Assembly (NCBI GenBank): GCA_036170535.1
Contig: JAVHPJ010000242.1
Coordinates: 1-64,000, forward strand
Source: SSF53 sp036170535
GTDB taxonomy: Bacteria; Spirochaetota; Leptospiria; Leptospirales; Leptonemataceae
Direction of reading: 5' to 3'
DNA: 64,000 nt
Every line of letters starts with the position of its first letter. The first letter of the stretch is position 1. The translations under genes were made by a program, and so were the position numbers. The notes beneath the pieces are model-generated. The model searched no databases, was not told where the DNA came from, and worked only from the letters and a program-made list of their open reading frames with translations. Of the stretch, positions 16,885-24,637 are shown piece after piece.

Positions 16885-17880
16885 TTATCGGGGCGCCGGC
16901 GCCGCGTTCGCCGCCGCTTCCACGGCGGCCTGGCTCTTTTTTCGCGCGGATTCGGCGAGCGGGTACAAACCGAGCGCGCCGAGACCGCTCTGCCGTTCGG
17001 GCGTGAGAATGAAGCGTAAAAAAGCGAAGACCTCCGGGCGCACCTGACGGGCGCCGGCGGGCGGCAGATAGAGATAGTAGTGCCGGCTCAAGGGATAGGC
17101 GCCCGACGCGAGGGCGGCCTCGTCGAGCGCGATGCGCGTCCGGCCGTCGGCGGCGAGCAGCGGCAGGGCGCGCGCTCCGTTGGCGATTTCAGCGGGCCGC
17201 GCATAGCCAAAGCCGTGTCGCGAGCGCGCCACCGCATCCACCAGGGCCAGCGGACCGGATTCTTCGCGCACGCGATCAGAAACTTCTGCGCCGCCGAGCG
17301 CGGCCTCGCGGAACCAGCGATATCGATCCGACGCGCTGTTGACGCCGTGTACGCTCAGATCGCGCAGTTCCCACTCGGGATCGTTTTTGAGTTCGGGAAA
17401 CACTTCGGCGAGTATGTGCGGGGCTTCCACGTAGAGCTTGCGAATTTGTTCGCTGCTGATGGCTTCCAGCGGAGACGCCTCCGGCACAAGGATCGCCAGG
17501 GCTTCCACAGCGACTGGTATGGCGATGGGCGGCGCGCCGTAGGTCCGCACAAAGCCGTCGACTTCCGCGTCTGTCATAGGGCGACTCAGGGCGCCCAGGT
17601 CGCAGACGCCGCTCAATAACGCGCGACTTGCTACCGCGTTGCCGCGGCCTTCGTGCATAAACCCGTCTGCGGGGTTCGGGGGAACAATTTGCGTATCGTG
17701 TACAAACAGATCTGGCGGCTGGCTGCTGCGCTTAAAATCGTGAATCCAGTAGTCGAGGGGCTCGTTCAGCTCCTCGCCGCCGACGCTGCACAGGCCGTCG
17801 TTGTAGCGTCGCTCGGCGCTGCAGGCGCAGAGGCCAAAGAGCACGAATAAACCGCCGAGAATCAGGATGCCGCGTCGCAT
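16885..17880 (-). CDS. PstS-like phosphate-binding lipoprotein
   Basis: Started at the ATG at 17880, since the longer frame to 17916 adds a charged segment before the signal peptide. This gives 331 residues beginning MRRGILILGGLFVLFGLCAC with lipobox Cys20. The mature part follows the type-2 periplasmic binding fold of PstS-like proteins: DLGALSRPMTDAEVDGF, IAIPVAVEALAILVPEASPLEAISSEQIRKLYV, GFGYARPAEI, and a C-terminal YPLSRHYYLYLPP strand. The phosphate-pocket start motif of classical PstS is not obvious, so the ligand is inferred from the fold and from phoU next door. The gene may be a Pho sensor or scavenger acting without an adjacent permease. Confidence 0.75.
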   Translation of the reverse strand: MRRGILILGGLFVLFGLCACSAERRYNDGLCSVGGEELNEPLDYWIHDFKRSSQPPDLFVHDTQIVPPNPADGFMHEGRGNAVASRALLSGVCDLGALSRPMTDAEVDGFVRTYGAPPIAIPVAVEALAILVPEASPLEAISSEQIRKLYVEAPHILAEVFPELKNDPEWELRDLSVHGVNSASDRYRWFREAALGGAEVSDRVREESGPLALVDAVARSRHGFGYARPAEIANGARALPLLAADGRTRIALDEAALASGAYPLSRHYYLYLPPAGARQVRPEVFAFLRFILTPERQSGLGALGLYPLAESARKKSQAAVEAAANAAPAPR

Positions 17881-17922
17881 TCCAGAATACGCGCGCTCCG
17901 GCGGAGCCGGCGTCAACGAGGA

Positions 17923-17957
17923 AACCGGCCCGAAACGCAGACTGCGTCGGGCCGGTT
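17923..17957 (-). terminator. Strong hairpin after the acyltransferase gene
   Basis: Perfect 11-bp inverted repeat AACCGGCCCGA (17923-17933) / TCGGGCCGGTT (17947-17957), with a second inner pairing CGCA/TGCG in the loop. It lies 21 bp after the stop of the minus-strand acyltransferase gene and is followed on that strand by a short T-rich stretch, so it is a likely intrinsic terminator. Confidence 0.65.
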
Positions 17958-17977
17958 GAAGCAGGAGAAGGGTCGGC

Positions 17978-18784
17978 TTAGAGTTCGCCGCCGCGCAGGC
18001 TCAGGCTCGAGCCTTCGAGATAGTGGCGGCCGTAGCGCTTGTCCACTTCGTTGGCGTCGAAGATCACAAAGAAATCGGTCGTGCCAAAGGCGTGGTCGTA
18101 GGCGGGCAGGCCGTTGATCCAGGAGCCGGCGCGCAGATAACCTTTGATCAGCGGCGGGATCTGCTTCGAGATCGACTTCATGTCGGCGATCGGATAGTTC
18201 GGATCAAAACCCGGAATGCGATAGGATTCCAGCGGACGGGCCACAAATCCCAGATCGTCTTTTAAGGCGCCGTTTTCGCGCAGATAGGCGTAAATGCGAT
18301 TCGCGTCTTCCGGATCGTGGGAGTGCACCGAGCCGCAGCCGCACAGGTAGCGTACGTTGAACTCTTTCATATACATGCCCAGGCCGATCCACAATTGACC
18401 GATTACAGAACCGTCGCGGTATTCGGGATGCACGCAGCTGCGACCGATTTCCGCCGGTTCGCCATCCAGATCATAGATGCCGGTCAGATCGAACTCGCTT
18501 TCGGAATAGAAACCTTCGTTAGCCAGGGCCACGCTGCGGCGCAGGATGCGATAGGTGCCCACAATGCGGTCGTCGTTGCCGCGATCGACCACGATCAAAT
18601 GATCGCAGTACATGTCGTATTTGTCGCGGTCCTTCTGGGTGGCGTGAGACTCCGCGAGTCCCTGTTGCAGTTCCAGGTTAAAGATGTCGTAGCGCAGCTT
18701 CAGGGTTTGTTCGATTTCGAACTGATTTTGCGCCAGCCGGACTTCGAGCTGCCGTTTCGCTTTATTCGTAGTTGTTCCAGACAT
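17978..18784 (-). CDS. OlsB-like GNAT N-acyltransferase
   Basis: A 268-residue cytoplasmic protein of the Acetyltransf_5 type, related to OlsB-type ornithine N-acyltransferases and autoinducer-synthase-like GNATs. Visible marks are LRYDIFNLELQQGL near residue 30, DHLIVVDRG and VGTYRILRR (GNAT core strands), EIGRSCVHPEYRDGSVIGQLW (acyl-donor binding and catalytic acid), and GCGSVHSHDP. OlsB transfers a 3-hydroxyacyl chain from ACP to ornithine, the first step to phosphorus-free ornithine lipids, which other bacteria make under phosphate limitation. That fits the position between phoBR and the pstS-like/phoU genes, but the pathway is inferred. AGAGAGG precedes the ATG. Hairpins flank the gene on both sides, so it is probably a single-gene unit. 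Confidence 0.75.
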   Translation of the reverse strand: MSGTTTNKAKRQLEVRLAQNQFEIEQTLKLRYDIFNLELQQGLAESHATQKDRDKYDMYCDHLIVVDRGNDDRIVGTYRILRRSVALANEGFYSESEFDLTGIYDLDGEPAEIGRSCVHPEYRDGSVIGQLWIGLGMYMKEFNVRYLCGCGSVHSHDPEDANRIYAYLRENGALKDDLGFVARPLESYRIPGFDPNYPIADMKSISKQIPPLIKGYLRAGSWINGLPAYDHAFGTTDFFVIFDANEVDKRYGRHYLEGSSLSLRGGEL

Positions 18785-19044
18785 AGTTGCCTCTCTTTCT
18801 GTATGTTACGGCGCGGGTTCGGCCAGCAAGGTTCCGCCGGAACCGGGCTCGCTGGAGTGCGCTTCATTGACTGGGCCATTGGGCCCTCAGAACAAGTCAT
18901 TTTGATGACACGGGGCTGAAAATCCGGTGATCGGGCGGGCCTTTTTTCCGGCCGGCCGGCGAAAAAAGCGAACCCTGCGCCCCCAAAATCCCCTGGAATC
19001 CCGTGGCGCCCGGGCGGCAGGGTCGGAATCAGGGCCGGGCGAGC
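18785..19044. other. Intergenic region between phoR and the acyltransferase gene
   Basis: This 260-bp stretch holds the terminator at 18941-18968 and, between it and the acyltransferase start, the presumed promoter of that gene. Pho-box-like direct repeats could not be recognised by eye, and no open frame here looks coding. Confidence 0.5.
18941..18968 (-). terminator. Bidirectional terminator after phoR
   Basis: A near-perfect palindrome: a CTTTTTTC arm, a CGGCCGGCCG core and a GCGAAAAAAG arm, which gives a GC-rich stem and a T-run on either strand. It lies about 75 bp after the phoR stop, so it should end the phoB-phoR transcript before the acyltransferase gene. Confidence 0.75.
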
Positions 19045-20481
19045 TCAGGCCGACTCCGGCCGCGGCACAACCAGCGGGAGCAGCACCTTGAACAGGGCGC
19101 CGCCGCCGCGACCCTCGTCCACCCAGGCGCGGCCGTTATGGAGTCGCGTAATCTGGCGCACAATGCTCAGCCCCAGGCCGGTGCCGCCCTGGACCCGCGA
19201 ACGATCCGCATCCGCTCGAAAGAAGCGCTCAAAGATTTTCTCGCGTAAATCCGGCGCCACGCCGGGTCCCTCGTCTTCCACTTCAAAGGCCGCGAAGGCG
19301 CCCTCGACGCGGATGCGCACGGTGATCGTCGTGTCGGAGGGACTGTAGCGCGCAGCATTTGAGATCAGATTCAAGAGCAGGTGTTCCAGCAGGAGCGGAT
19401 CGGCTTCCAACTGCAGTTCGCGCGAGTCTTCGATAACCAGACGTTGGGATTTGCGTTCGACTGCGCCTTTGGCCAGGGACTCAATATTGCGCATGAAGCG
19501 GTCCATGCTCAGGAGCGCCGGATTAAAGGGAAAACTGCGGCTCTCCAGGGAGGAAATCATCACCATGTCTTCGATGATCGCTTCCATGCGCTCCACGTTG
19601 CGCAACACGCCGTCCAGAAAGCTCTTCTGCGGCTGGCGTTCTTCGCGCACAACCAGCGTCTCGGCGTAGCCGCGAATGCTCGTGATGGGCGTCTTGAGTT
19701 CGTGACTGGCGTTCTGGAGAAAGTCTTCGCGCAGGCGGCGCGCATTGTACTCCTGCGTTCGATCCTGAATCAGAATCAGCTGCATGTCGACTTCCGGATC
19801 GGCGGCGACCGGATAGGCCTGCACCCGAAAATGCCGGCCGCCCTGATGGATTTCAATATAAGCGCGGCCGTTCTCCGGTTGTTTTTCGCGCTCCGGTCGG
19901 TCGGCGGCCGCTTCGTTGGCGACCGGCCCGCGCATGGATGAGTGCACAAAGTCGAGCAGGGCGCTGTTGACGATCGCTTTGAAGTATGGCTTCCCGTTGG
20001 AAGCCGGCGCCACCAAATCCCGGTGAATTGCGGGATTCTGGTAGAGCACCAGGCCGTCGCGATTCAGGCACAACACGCCGTCGCGCAGGGCGCCCAGCAG
20101 AGATTGCAGCAGTTCTTTTTCGATTTTGTGGCCGACCAGCTCGCTGGACAAGCGATGCAGGAGGCCGTCGAGCGCGATGGACAGGTTGTCCATCTCCTGA
20201 ATCGAAGACTTGTGCAAAAGCGTCGAGCCGGCGTTGGGAAAGCTCTTGATGCGGCGATACAACGCTTCCAGCGGCACCGTCAGGTTGCGGGCCGCCGAAA
20301 GCGAAAGCACCAGCGCCAGCAAGAGCGCGGCGCTCAACAGCAGAAAAAAACTGAACTTCGATTCCTGGATCGTCGCAAAGAGATCAAAGAGAATCAGCAG
20401 CCCCAGCAGGAAGATGCTGATGACCGCAAGGTGAATCAAGAGGATGCGGACAAACAGGTTGCGCACGAAGAAGTTGCGCAT
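19045..20481 (-). CDS. phoR: PhoR-like sensor histidine kinase
   Basis: The 478-residue kinase has two membrane helices (about 11-34 and 44-64) with almost no periplasmic loop, a HAMP-like linker, a PAS-like domain (126-245) and the transmitter. The transmitter has NASHELKTPITSIRGYAETL with His260, HATPase boxes NLISNAARYSPSDT and DEGPGVAPD, and GGTGLGLSIV. The short periplasmic part is typical of PhoR, which senses phosphate through Pst/PhoU contacts. It starts 10 bp after the phoB-like gene in the same operon, and phoU and a pstS-like gene lie downstream, which supports the PhoR name over a generic kinase. Confidence 0.85.
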   Translation of the reverse strand: MRNFFVRNLFVRILLIHLAVISIFLLGLLILFDLFATIQESKFSFFLLLSAALLLALVLSLSAARNLTVPLEALYRRIKSFPNAGSTLLHKSSIQEMDNLSIALDGLLHRLSSELVGHKIEKELLQSLLGALRDGVLCLNRDGLVLYQNPAIHRDLVAPASNGKPYFKAIVNSALLDFVHSSMRGPVANEAAADRPEREKQPENGRAYIEIHQGGRHFRVQAYPVAADPEVDMQLILIQDRTQEYNARRLREDFLQNASHELKTPITSIRGYAETLVVREERQPQKSFLDGVLRNVERMEAIIEDMVMISSLESRSFPFNPALLSMDRFMRNIESLAKGAVERKSQRLVIEDSRELQLEADPLLLEHLLLNLISNAARYSPSDTTITVRIRVEGAFAAFEVEDEGPGVAPDLREKIFERFFRADADRSRVQGGTGLGLSIVRQITRLHNGRAWVDEGRGGGALFKVLLPLVVPRPESA

Positions 20482-20491
20482 GGCTCAGCGT

Positions 20492-21229
20492 TCAGTCGCC
20501 CCGGAAACGGTAGCCGACGCCGCGCACGGTTTCCAGACGCTGCTTTTCGTCGCCCAGTTTCTCGCGCAGGCGTTTGATGTTCACGTCCACCGTGCGATCG
20601 GAAACGTAAATGTCCCGACCCCAGACGCGATCCAGCAAGCGGTCGCGGGTGAAGGCGATCTCCGGGTTTTCCATGAAGAGCTTGAGCAGTTTGTATTCAA
20701 TCAGAGTCAGGTCCGCCAGTTCGCCGCCGACCTGCACGCGGTGAGCGGCGGTGTCCATGACGATGGAGCCGATCGCCAGGTTGCCGCTGCGCGTCTCCTG
20801 GGCGGGCTTGCGCCGACGCAGCACCGCGCGCAGCCGCGCGATCAGTTCACGCGGGCTGAAGGGCTTGCGAATGTAGTCGTCCGCGCCCATCTCGAGGCCG
20901 AGCACGGCGTCGGTTTCTCCTGAGCGCGCGGTGAGGATGATAATCGGCACATCGTAGGCCGATTTGACTTTTTTGCAGAAGTCCAGACCATTGATGCCAG
21001 GCAGCATCAGATCGAGGATAATGGCGTCCGGCAGGTTGCGTTCAAGCCGGTTCCAGGCGTCGATTCCGTTCTCCGAGACCGTGACGAGGAACCCCTCTTC
21101 TTCCAGATTGTAGCGGATAATATTACAGATGTCCGCCTCGTCATCGACGACGAGCACGCGATAGCCGTTCAGGGTGCGATTATCCTGTTTTTGCGCCTTG
21201 CTATTATCCACGGTCGAAGGCATGTGCAT
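20492..21229 (-). CDS. phoB: PhoB-like OmpR-family response regulator
   Basis: A 245-residue regulator: a 20-residue leader, a receiver domain (22-140; acidic pair D29-D30, phospho-acceptor D73, K122 in IRKPFSP) and a winged-helix DNA-binding domain (about 150-243; LTLIEYKLLKLFMENPEIAFTRDRLLDRVWG, then RTVDVNIKRLREKLGD and GVGYRF). The close phoR gene and the nearby phoU support a PhoB role: binding Pho boxes upstream of phosphate-starvation genes once phosphorylated. It could also start at the second ATG two codons in. A tRNA-Gly gene lies upstream on the same strand, 133 bp away. Confidence 0.87.
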   Translation of the reverse strand: MHMPSTVDNSKAQKQDNRTLNGYRVLVVDDEADICNIIRYNLEEEGFLVTVSENGIDAWNRLERNLPDAIILDLMLPGINGLDFCKKVKSAYDVPIIILTARSGETDAVLGLEMGADDYIRKPFSPRELIARLRAVLRRRKPAQETRSGNLAIGSIVMDTAAHRVQVGGELADLTLIEYKLLKLFMENPEIAFTRDRLLDRVWGRDIYVSDRTVDVNIKRLREKLGDEKQRLETVRGVGYRFRGD

Positions 21230-21362
21230 GGCAATCCGTCCCGGCTATTAACGCCCGCATATGTTACAATCTCGTGACGGACTGATGAAGTGGCCGGCAT
21301 TTTTCGTGGGACGCGACGGGGAAGCGGAGGCGGCCGCTCCGGGCCGGGCGGCGGAAAAGTGC

Positions 21363-21433
21363 AGCGGGCGAAGGGACTCGAACCCTCTCCAGAAGCTTGG
21401 AAGGCTGCTGTGCTACCGTTACACTACGCCCGC
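21363..21433 (-). tRNA. tRNA-Gly (anticodon TCC)
   Basis: Read on the minus strand, a 71-nt cloverleaf: acceptor GCGGGCG with CGCCCGC, D-arm GTGT/GCAC, anticodon loop CTTCCAA with anticodon TCC, T-arm with loop GTTCGAGTC, and discriminator T. The anticodon stem GCAGC/GCTTC has one C-T mismatch. CCA is not encoded and would have to be added after transcription. The gene lies alone between the phoB start and the secreted paralogue pair. Confidence 0.92.
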
Positions 21434-21673
21434 AATGCAACCGGTCCAGACTTCCCCGGGCGCGGCGAGCGTCAAGTGGAAGTTCAGCGGTCGGCAGCCG
21501 CAGCTTGAATTGGCCGGATTCCGCCAGGCGGGGGCGGGGCGGTCGGCCGGGCAGCGCGGACCTTCGCGCGCGGTTTTTCTGCGACGTGCGGGCGCCGGGG
21601 CCGGCGCCGGCCGCCTTGCTGCGCAAACGCGCGACTATTCCATTATTCGAAGGCGCCGTCGCACAATATGCGC

Positions 21674-22417
21674 TTATTCGCCGCCGGCCGCCTCGTTGTA
21701 GTTAATTTCGAACAAATCGTAATTGGTGTCGCGCACAGCGGCGACATAGGCGACGGACACGCCGATGAAGTACGGTTTGGCGGAGTTCATTACGCGCAGG
21801 ATGTGCTGCGCCATGACCTCGTCCGTGAGAGAAAAGGGATGCACCTTGCGGCGTTCCTGATCGTAATACAGACCTTCCCAGGTGCCCACGACCGTGCCGC
21901 GGTACTCAAGCCGGAGCACGCGGCCGTAAATAGAAAAGCTGCGCTTGCCGCCGCTGCGGTCGACGCGCTGTACGAGCGGCAGATCCGCCGGCGGCGCCTC
22001 CGCCCAGGACTCGGCGCCTACGACCTCAAAGTCAGAATCGAGGGACAGCGGCGCAATGCGGTGAATACGAAAGCGCACCAGCATTTCGCGACCAACGTTG
22101 CGCCGGATGAAGTCGGCCGTCTCTTTGTTGTCCACGTCGACGCTGAATTCGAGCGTTTCCGCTTCCGGCTTGTAACATTGGTTGTCCGTTTCCGAACATT
22201 CCTCCGCCGGATCAAAGGTCGCGCGTTTCAGCTGACCTTCCCAGGAATCAAACACAATGCCGGACTGCTCCAGCTTGACAATCTGCACGACCGCCGCGCC
22301 TTCCGAATAGGTCCCGATCGCAAACAATGCATTTGCGGGATACGCGAGCGCGAGACCCGGCAGCGCCAGCGCGAGGCCAAACGTGAGTTTGCGAATTTCG
22401 CCGTGCAGATTGCGCAT
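21674..22417 (-). CDS. Secreted protein, second of two tandem paralogues
   Basis: A 247-residue protein with a signal peptide ending near LAYPANALA/FAIG, then the motif FAIGTYSEG, a KLEQSGIVFDSWEGQL block and a C-terminal PYFIGVSVAYVAAVRDTNYDLFEINYNEAAGG. It matches the upstream gene over its whole length, so the two arose by tandem duplication. The TYSEG...SWEG pattern recalls small bacterial proteins with a YSEGxRxG...KTWEG core, but this is a loose likeness, not a family assignment. A Cys pair (CSETDNQC) is conserved in the paralogue as CDEAANQC. The gap between the two genes is 11 bp, so they form an operon. Function unknown; probably periplasmic or surface. Confidence 0.78.
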   Translation of the reverse strand: MRNLHGEIRKLTFGLALALPGLALAYPANALFAIGTYSEGAAVVQIVKLEQSGIVFDSWEGQLKRATFDPAEECSETDNQCYKPEAETLEFSVDVDNKETADFIRRNVGREMLVRFRIHRIAPLSLDSDFEVVGAESWAEAPPADLPLVQRVDRSGGKRSFSIYGRVLRLEYRGTVVGTWEGLYYDQERRKVHPFSLTDEVMAQHILRVMNSAKPYFIGVSVAYVAAVRDTNYDLFEINYNEAAGGE

Positions 22418-22428
22418 AAACGCAGACC

Positions 22429-23175
22429 TCAGTTCGCGCCGCCAGCGGCTTCGTTAAAGTTAATTTCAAAGATGTCGTAGTCGGACTCGCGCACGCCGGT
22501 GACGTAAGCCACTGACACGCCGATGAAGTAGCTGCCGCCCTGTTGCATGACGGCGTAGATGTGCTCGGCCATATCGCCGTCGGTGACGGAGAAGGGATGC
22601 ACCTTGTTGTTTTGTTCGTCCAGATACAGGCCTTCGTAGGTTTTCACAGCCGTGCCGCGGCGTTCCATCTGCAGTATGCGGCCGCGGACGGAAAAGTTGC
22701 GCCGGCCGCCGGAGCGATCGACTACTTTGCGCTCTGCGACCCGCGCTTCGCTGCGCGTTTCCGGCAGTTTCGCTTCCAGAATTTCGATATCGGAGTCGAG
22801 CGCCAGGGCTTCGATGCGGTGGGTGCGATAACGTATCAGAATTTGACGACCGATGTTGTTGCGCATCACGTCCACGGCTTCGTGGGTTTCCGGGCGCACG
22901 CTGATCGCTTCGATGCGTTCGGTCGGCGTGTAACACTGATTTGCGGCCTCGTCGCAGGCCTCGCCGGAGTCGAAATGCGCCAGCGCCACGTCGCCTTCCC
23001 AGGAGTCGATGAAGATGCCGCGTTGTTCAAACTTCTTGAGAGTTACAAAGGCCCAGCCTTCGCTGTAGGTTCCAATTGCAAAGAGGGGCGAGGCGGAAAC
23101 CAGGCCGATCAGCAGCGCCAGCGCGGCGGCCGACGAAACACGCGAAGCGGAAAAAATAGAGCGATTCCTCAACAT
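22429..23175 (-). CDS. Secreted protein, first of two tandem paralogues
   Basis: A 248-residue protein with an N-terminal signal (LALLIGLVSASPLFA) before the shared FAIGTYSEG motif. It carries the same ordered blocks as its neighbour: SWEGDVALAHF, a conserved Cys pair CDEAANQC, VDRSGGRRNFSVRGRIL, GLYLDEQNNKVHPFSVTDGDMAEHI, and the end SYFIGVSVAYVTGVRESDYDIFEINFNEAAGG. Differences are spread through the length, so this is an old duplication. Its start faces pgi across 181 bp, a divergent promoter region. No known domain is recognised. Confidence 0.78.
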   Translation of the reverse strand: MLRNRSIFSASRVSSAAALALLIGLVSASPLFAIGTYSEGWAFVTLKKFEQRGIFIDSWEGDVALAHFDSGEACDEAANQCYTPTERIEAISVRPETHEAVDVMRNNIGRQILIRYRTHRIEALALDSDIEILEAKLPETRSEARVAERKVVDRSGGRRNFSVRGRILQMERRGTAVKTYEGLYLDEQNNKVHPFSVTDGDMAEHIYAVMQQGGSYFIGVSVAYVTGVRESDYDIFEINFNEAAGGAN

Positions 23176-23283
23176 ACAAGACTCCGTGCGGGGTAAGGTT
23201 GCAAGCGCGCATGCCGCGTCGCCGCAGTGTGACTGCAGGATTCAAAGGCGAATGGACATCTGTAAAGCGCCTTTTTGGCGCGG

Positions 23284-23312
23284 TTGACAAAAAGCAGGGG
23301 GCGGGCAGGCTC
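23284..23312 (+). promoter_or_regulatory. Possible pgi promoter
   Basis: A perfect -35 hexamer TTGACA stands at 23284-23289, 68 bp before the pgi start, in the divergent region with the secreted paralogues. The matching -10 at 17-bp spacing (AGGCTC, 23307-23312) is poor, so the call is tentative. GGAG lies just before the pgi ATG. Confidence 0.3.
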
Positions 23313-23356
23313 GGACGGCCTGCGACTTAACGCGGCGCATAAAGCGGAGCCTGAGT

Positions 23357-24637
23357 ATGAGCGAACTGTTGCGAATTGATTTCACCTATGCGGATGCCGC
23401 GCGGAGCGCAAGCCTGGCAGCGGCTGCAGAAGCGGCGCGTGATACGCTGGTCGGCCGCAAGGGCCCGGGCGCCGATTTTCTGGGCTGGTTGGATCTGCCG
23501 GCGCAAAACACCGCCGCACAGCTGAATGTTATCGAAGCGGCCGCGCGTCAGATTCGCTCGGCGGAAGCGCTGGTTGTCGTCGGTATTGGCGGATCCTATC
23601 TGGGCGCGCGAGCCGTGATTGAAACGCTCTCGCCGCCTTTCGCCGCCGGCTTTCCAATTTATTACGCCGGCCACCAGATGGATGCGCGCTATCATGCGGC
23701 ACTGCTGGAACATCTGGCCGGCAAGCGTTACGCGGTGAACGTCATCAGCAAAAGCGGCACCACGACCGAACCCGGCGTCGCATTTCGTCTGTTATGGAAA
23801 GAACTCTCCGCGCGCTACGACGCCGCTGCGCTAAAACAACTCGTCTACGCCACCACCGATGCAAAAAAAGGCAGCCTGCGTTCGCTCGCCAATCGGGCCG
23901 GACTGGAAACCTTTGTGATTCCCGACGACGTCGGCGGACGATTCAGCGTATTTTCGCCGGTGGGACTGTTACCGATTGCGGCGGCCGGCGTAGATATCCG
24001 CGCGCTGGTTGAAGGCGCGCAGCAGATGGCGGCGTATCTCGAAGGACCGGGCAAAACGTTTGATAAAAATCCCGCGCTGCAGTACGCGGCCTTTCGCAAC
24101 GCGCAGTATCGCAACGGCAAAAAAATTGAAATCCTCGCCAGTTACCAGGCCGGGCTCGCGTATTTTCACGAGTGGTGGAAACAACTCTACGGCGAATCGG
24201 AAGGCAAAAACGGCAAGGGCATTTTTCCCGCTTCGGTCTCGCTCAGCACGGATCTGCATTCGATGGGGCAGTGGATGCAGGACGGCGAGCGCATCATTTT
24301 TGAAACCGTGCTGGATGTGGAAAACGTCCCCGGACCCACGCTCTTCTCCCAGGACAACGACGACGACGGCCTGAACTATCTGGCCGGCAAAACCTTAAAC
24401 GCCGTCAACCGCACCGCCCTGGAAGCGACGCTCGCTGCCCACCGCGACGGCGGCGTGGAAGCCGCGCGCATTCTGATTCCGGATTTGAGTCCGACGAGTC
24501 TGGGCGCTTTGATTTATATGTTCGAATACGCGTGCGGGGTGTCGGCGTACATGCTGGGCGTCAATCCCTTTGATCAACCGGGTGTTGAGGCGTACAAGAA
24601 TAACATGTTTAAGATGTTGGGGAAAGTTGGCCACTGA
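23357..24637 (+). CDS. pgi: Glucose-6-phosphate isomerase
   Basis: Pgi interconverts glucose-6-phosphate and fructose-6-phosphate in glycolysis and gluconeogenesis. The 426-residue protein is of the short bacterial type (usual length about 430-450). Visible marks are the sugar-phosphate site VVVGIGGSYLGARAV, the SIS core VISKSGTTTEPGVAFR, the catalytic Glu region around FHEWWKQLYGESEGKNGKGIFPAS, the Asp/His segment DLHSMGQWMQDG, and the C-terminal GVNPFDQPGVEAYKNNMF with the active-site Lys. A GGAG ribosome-binding site precedes the ATG. The last base of its TGA is also the first base of the repeat array that fills the downstream gap; the protein end (KMLGKVGH) looks normal, so the gene seems intact. 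Confidence 0.97.
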   Translation: MSELLRIDFTYADAARSASLAAAAEAARDTLVGRKGPGADFLGWLDLPAQNTAAQLNVIEAAARQIRSAEALVVVGIGGSYLGARAVIETLSPPFAAGFPIYYAGHQMDARYHAALLEHLAGKRYAVNVISKSGTTTEPGVAFRLLWKELSARYDAAALKQLVYATTDAKKGSLRSLANRAGLETFVIPDDVGGRFSVFSPVGLLPIAAAGVDIRALVEGAQQMAAYLEGPGKTFDKNPALQYAAFRNAQYRNGKKIEILASYQAGLAYFHEWWKQLYGESEGKNGKGIFPASVSLSTDLHSMGQWMQDGERIIFETVLDVENVPGPTLFSQDNDDDGLNYLAGKTLNAVNRTALEATLAAHRDGGVEAARILIPDLSPTSLGALIYMFEYACGVSAYMLGVNPFDQPGVEAYKNNMFKMLGKVGH

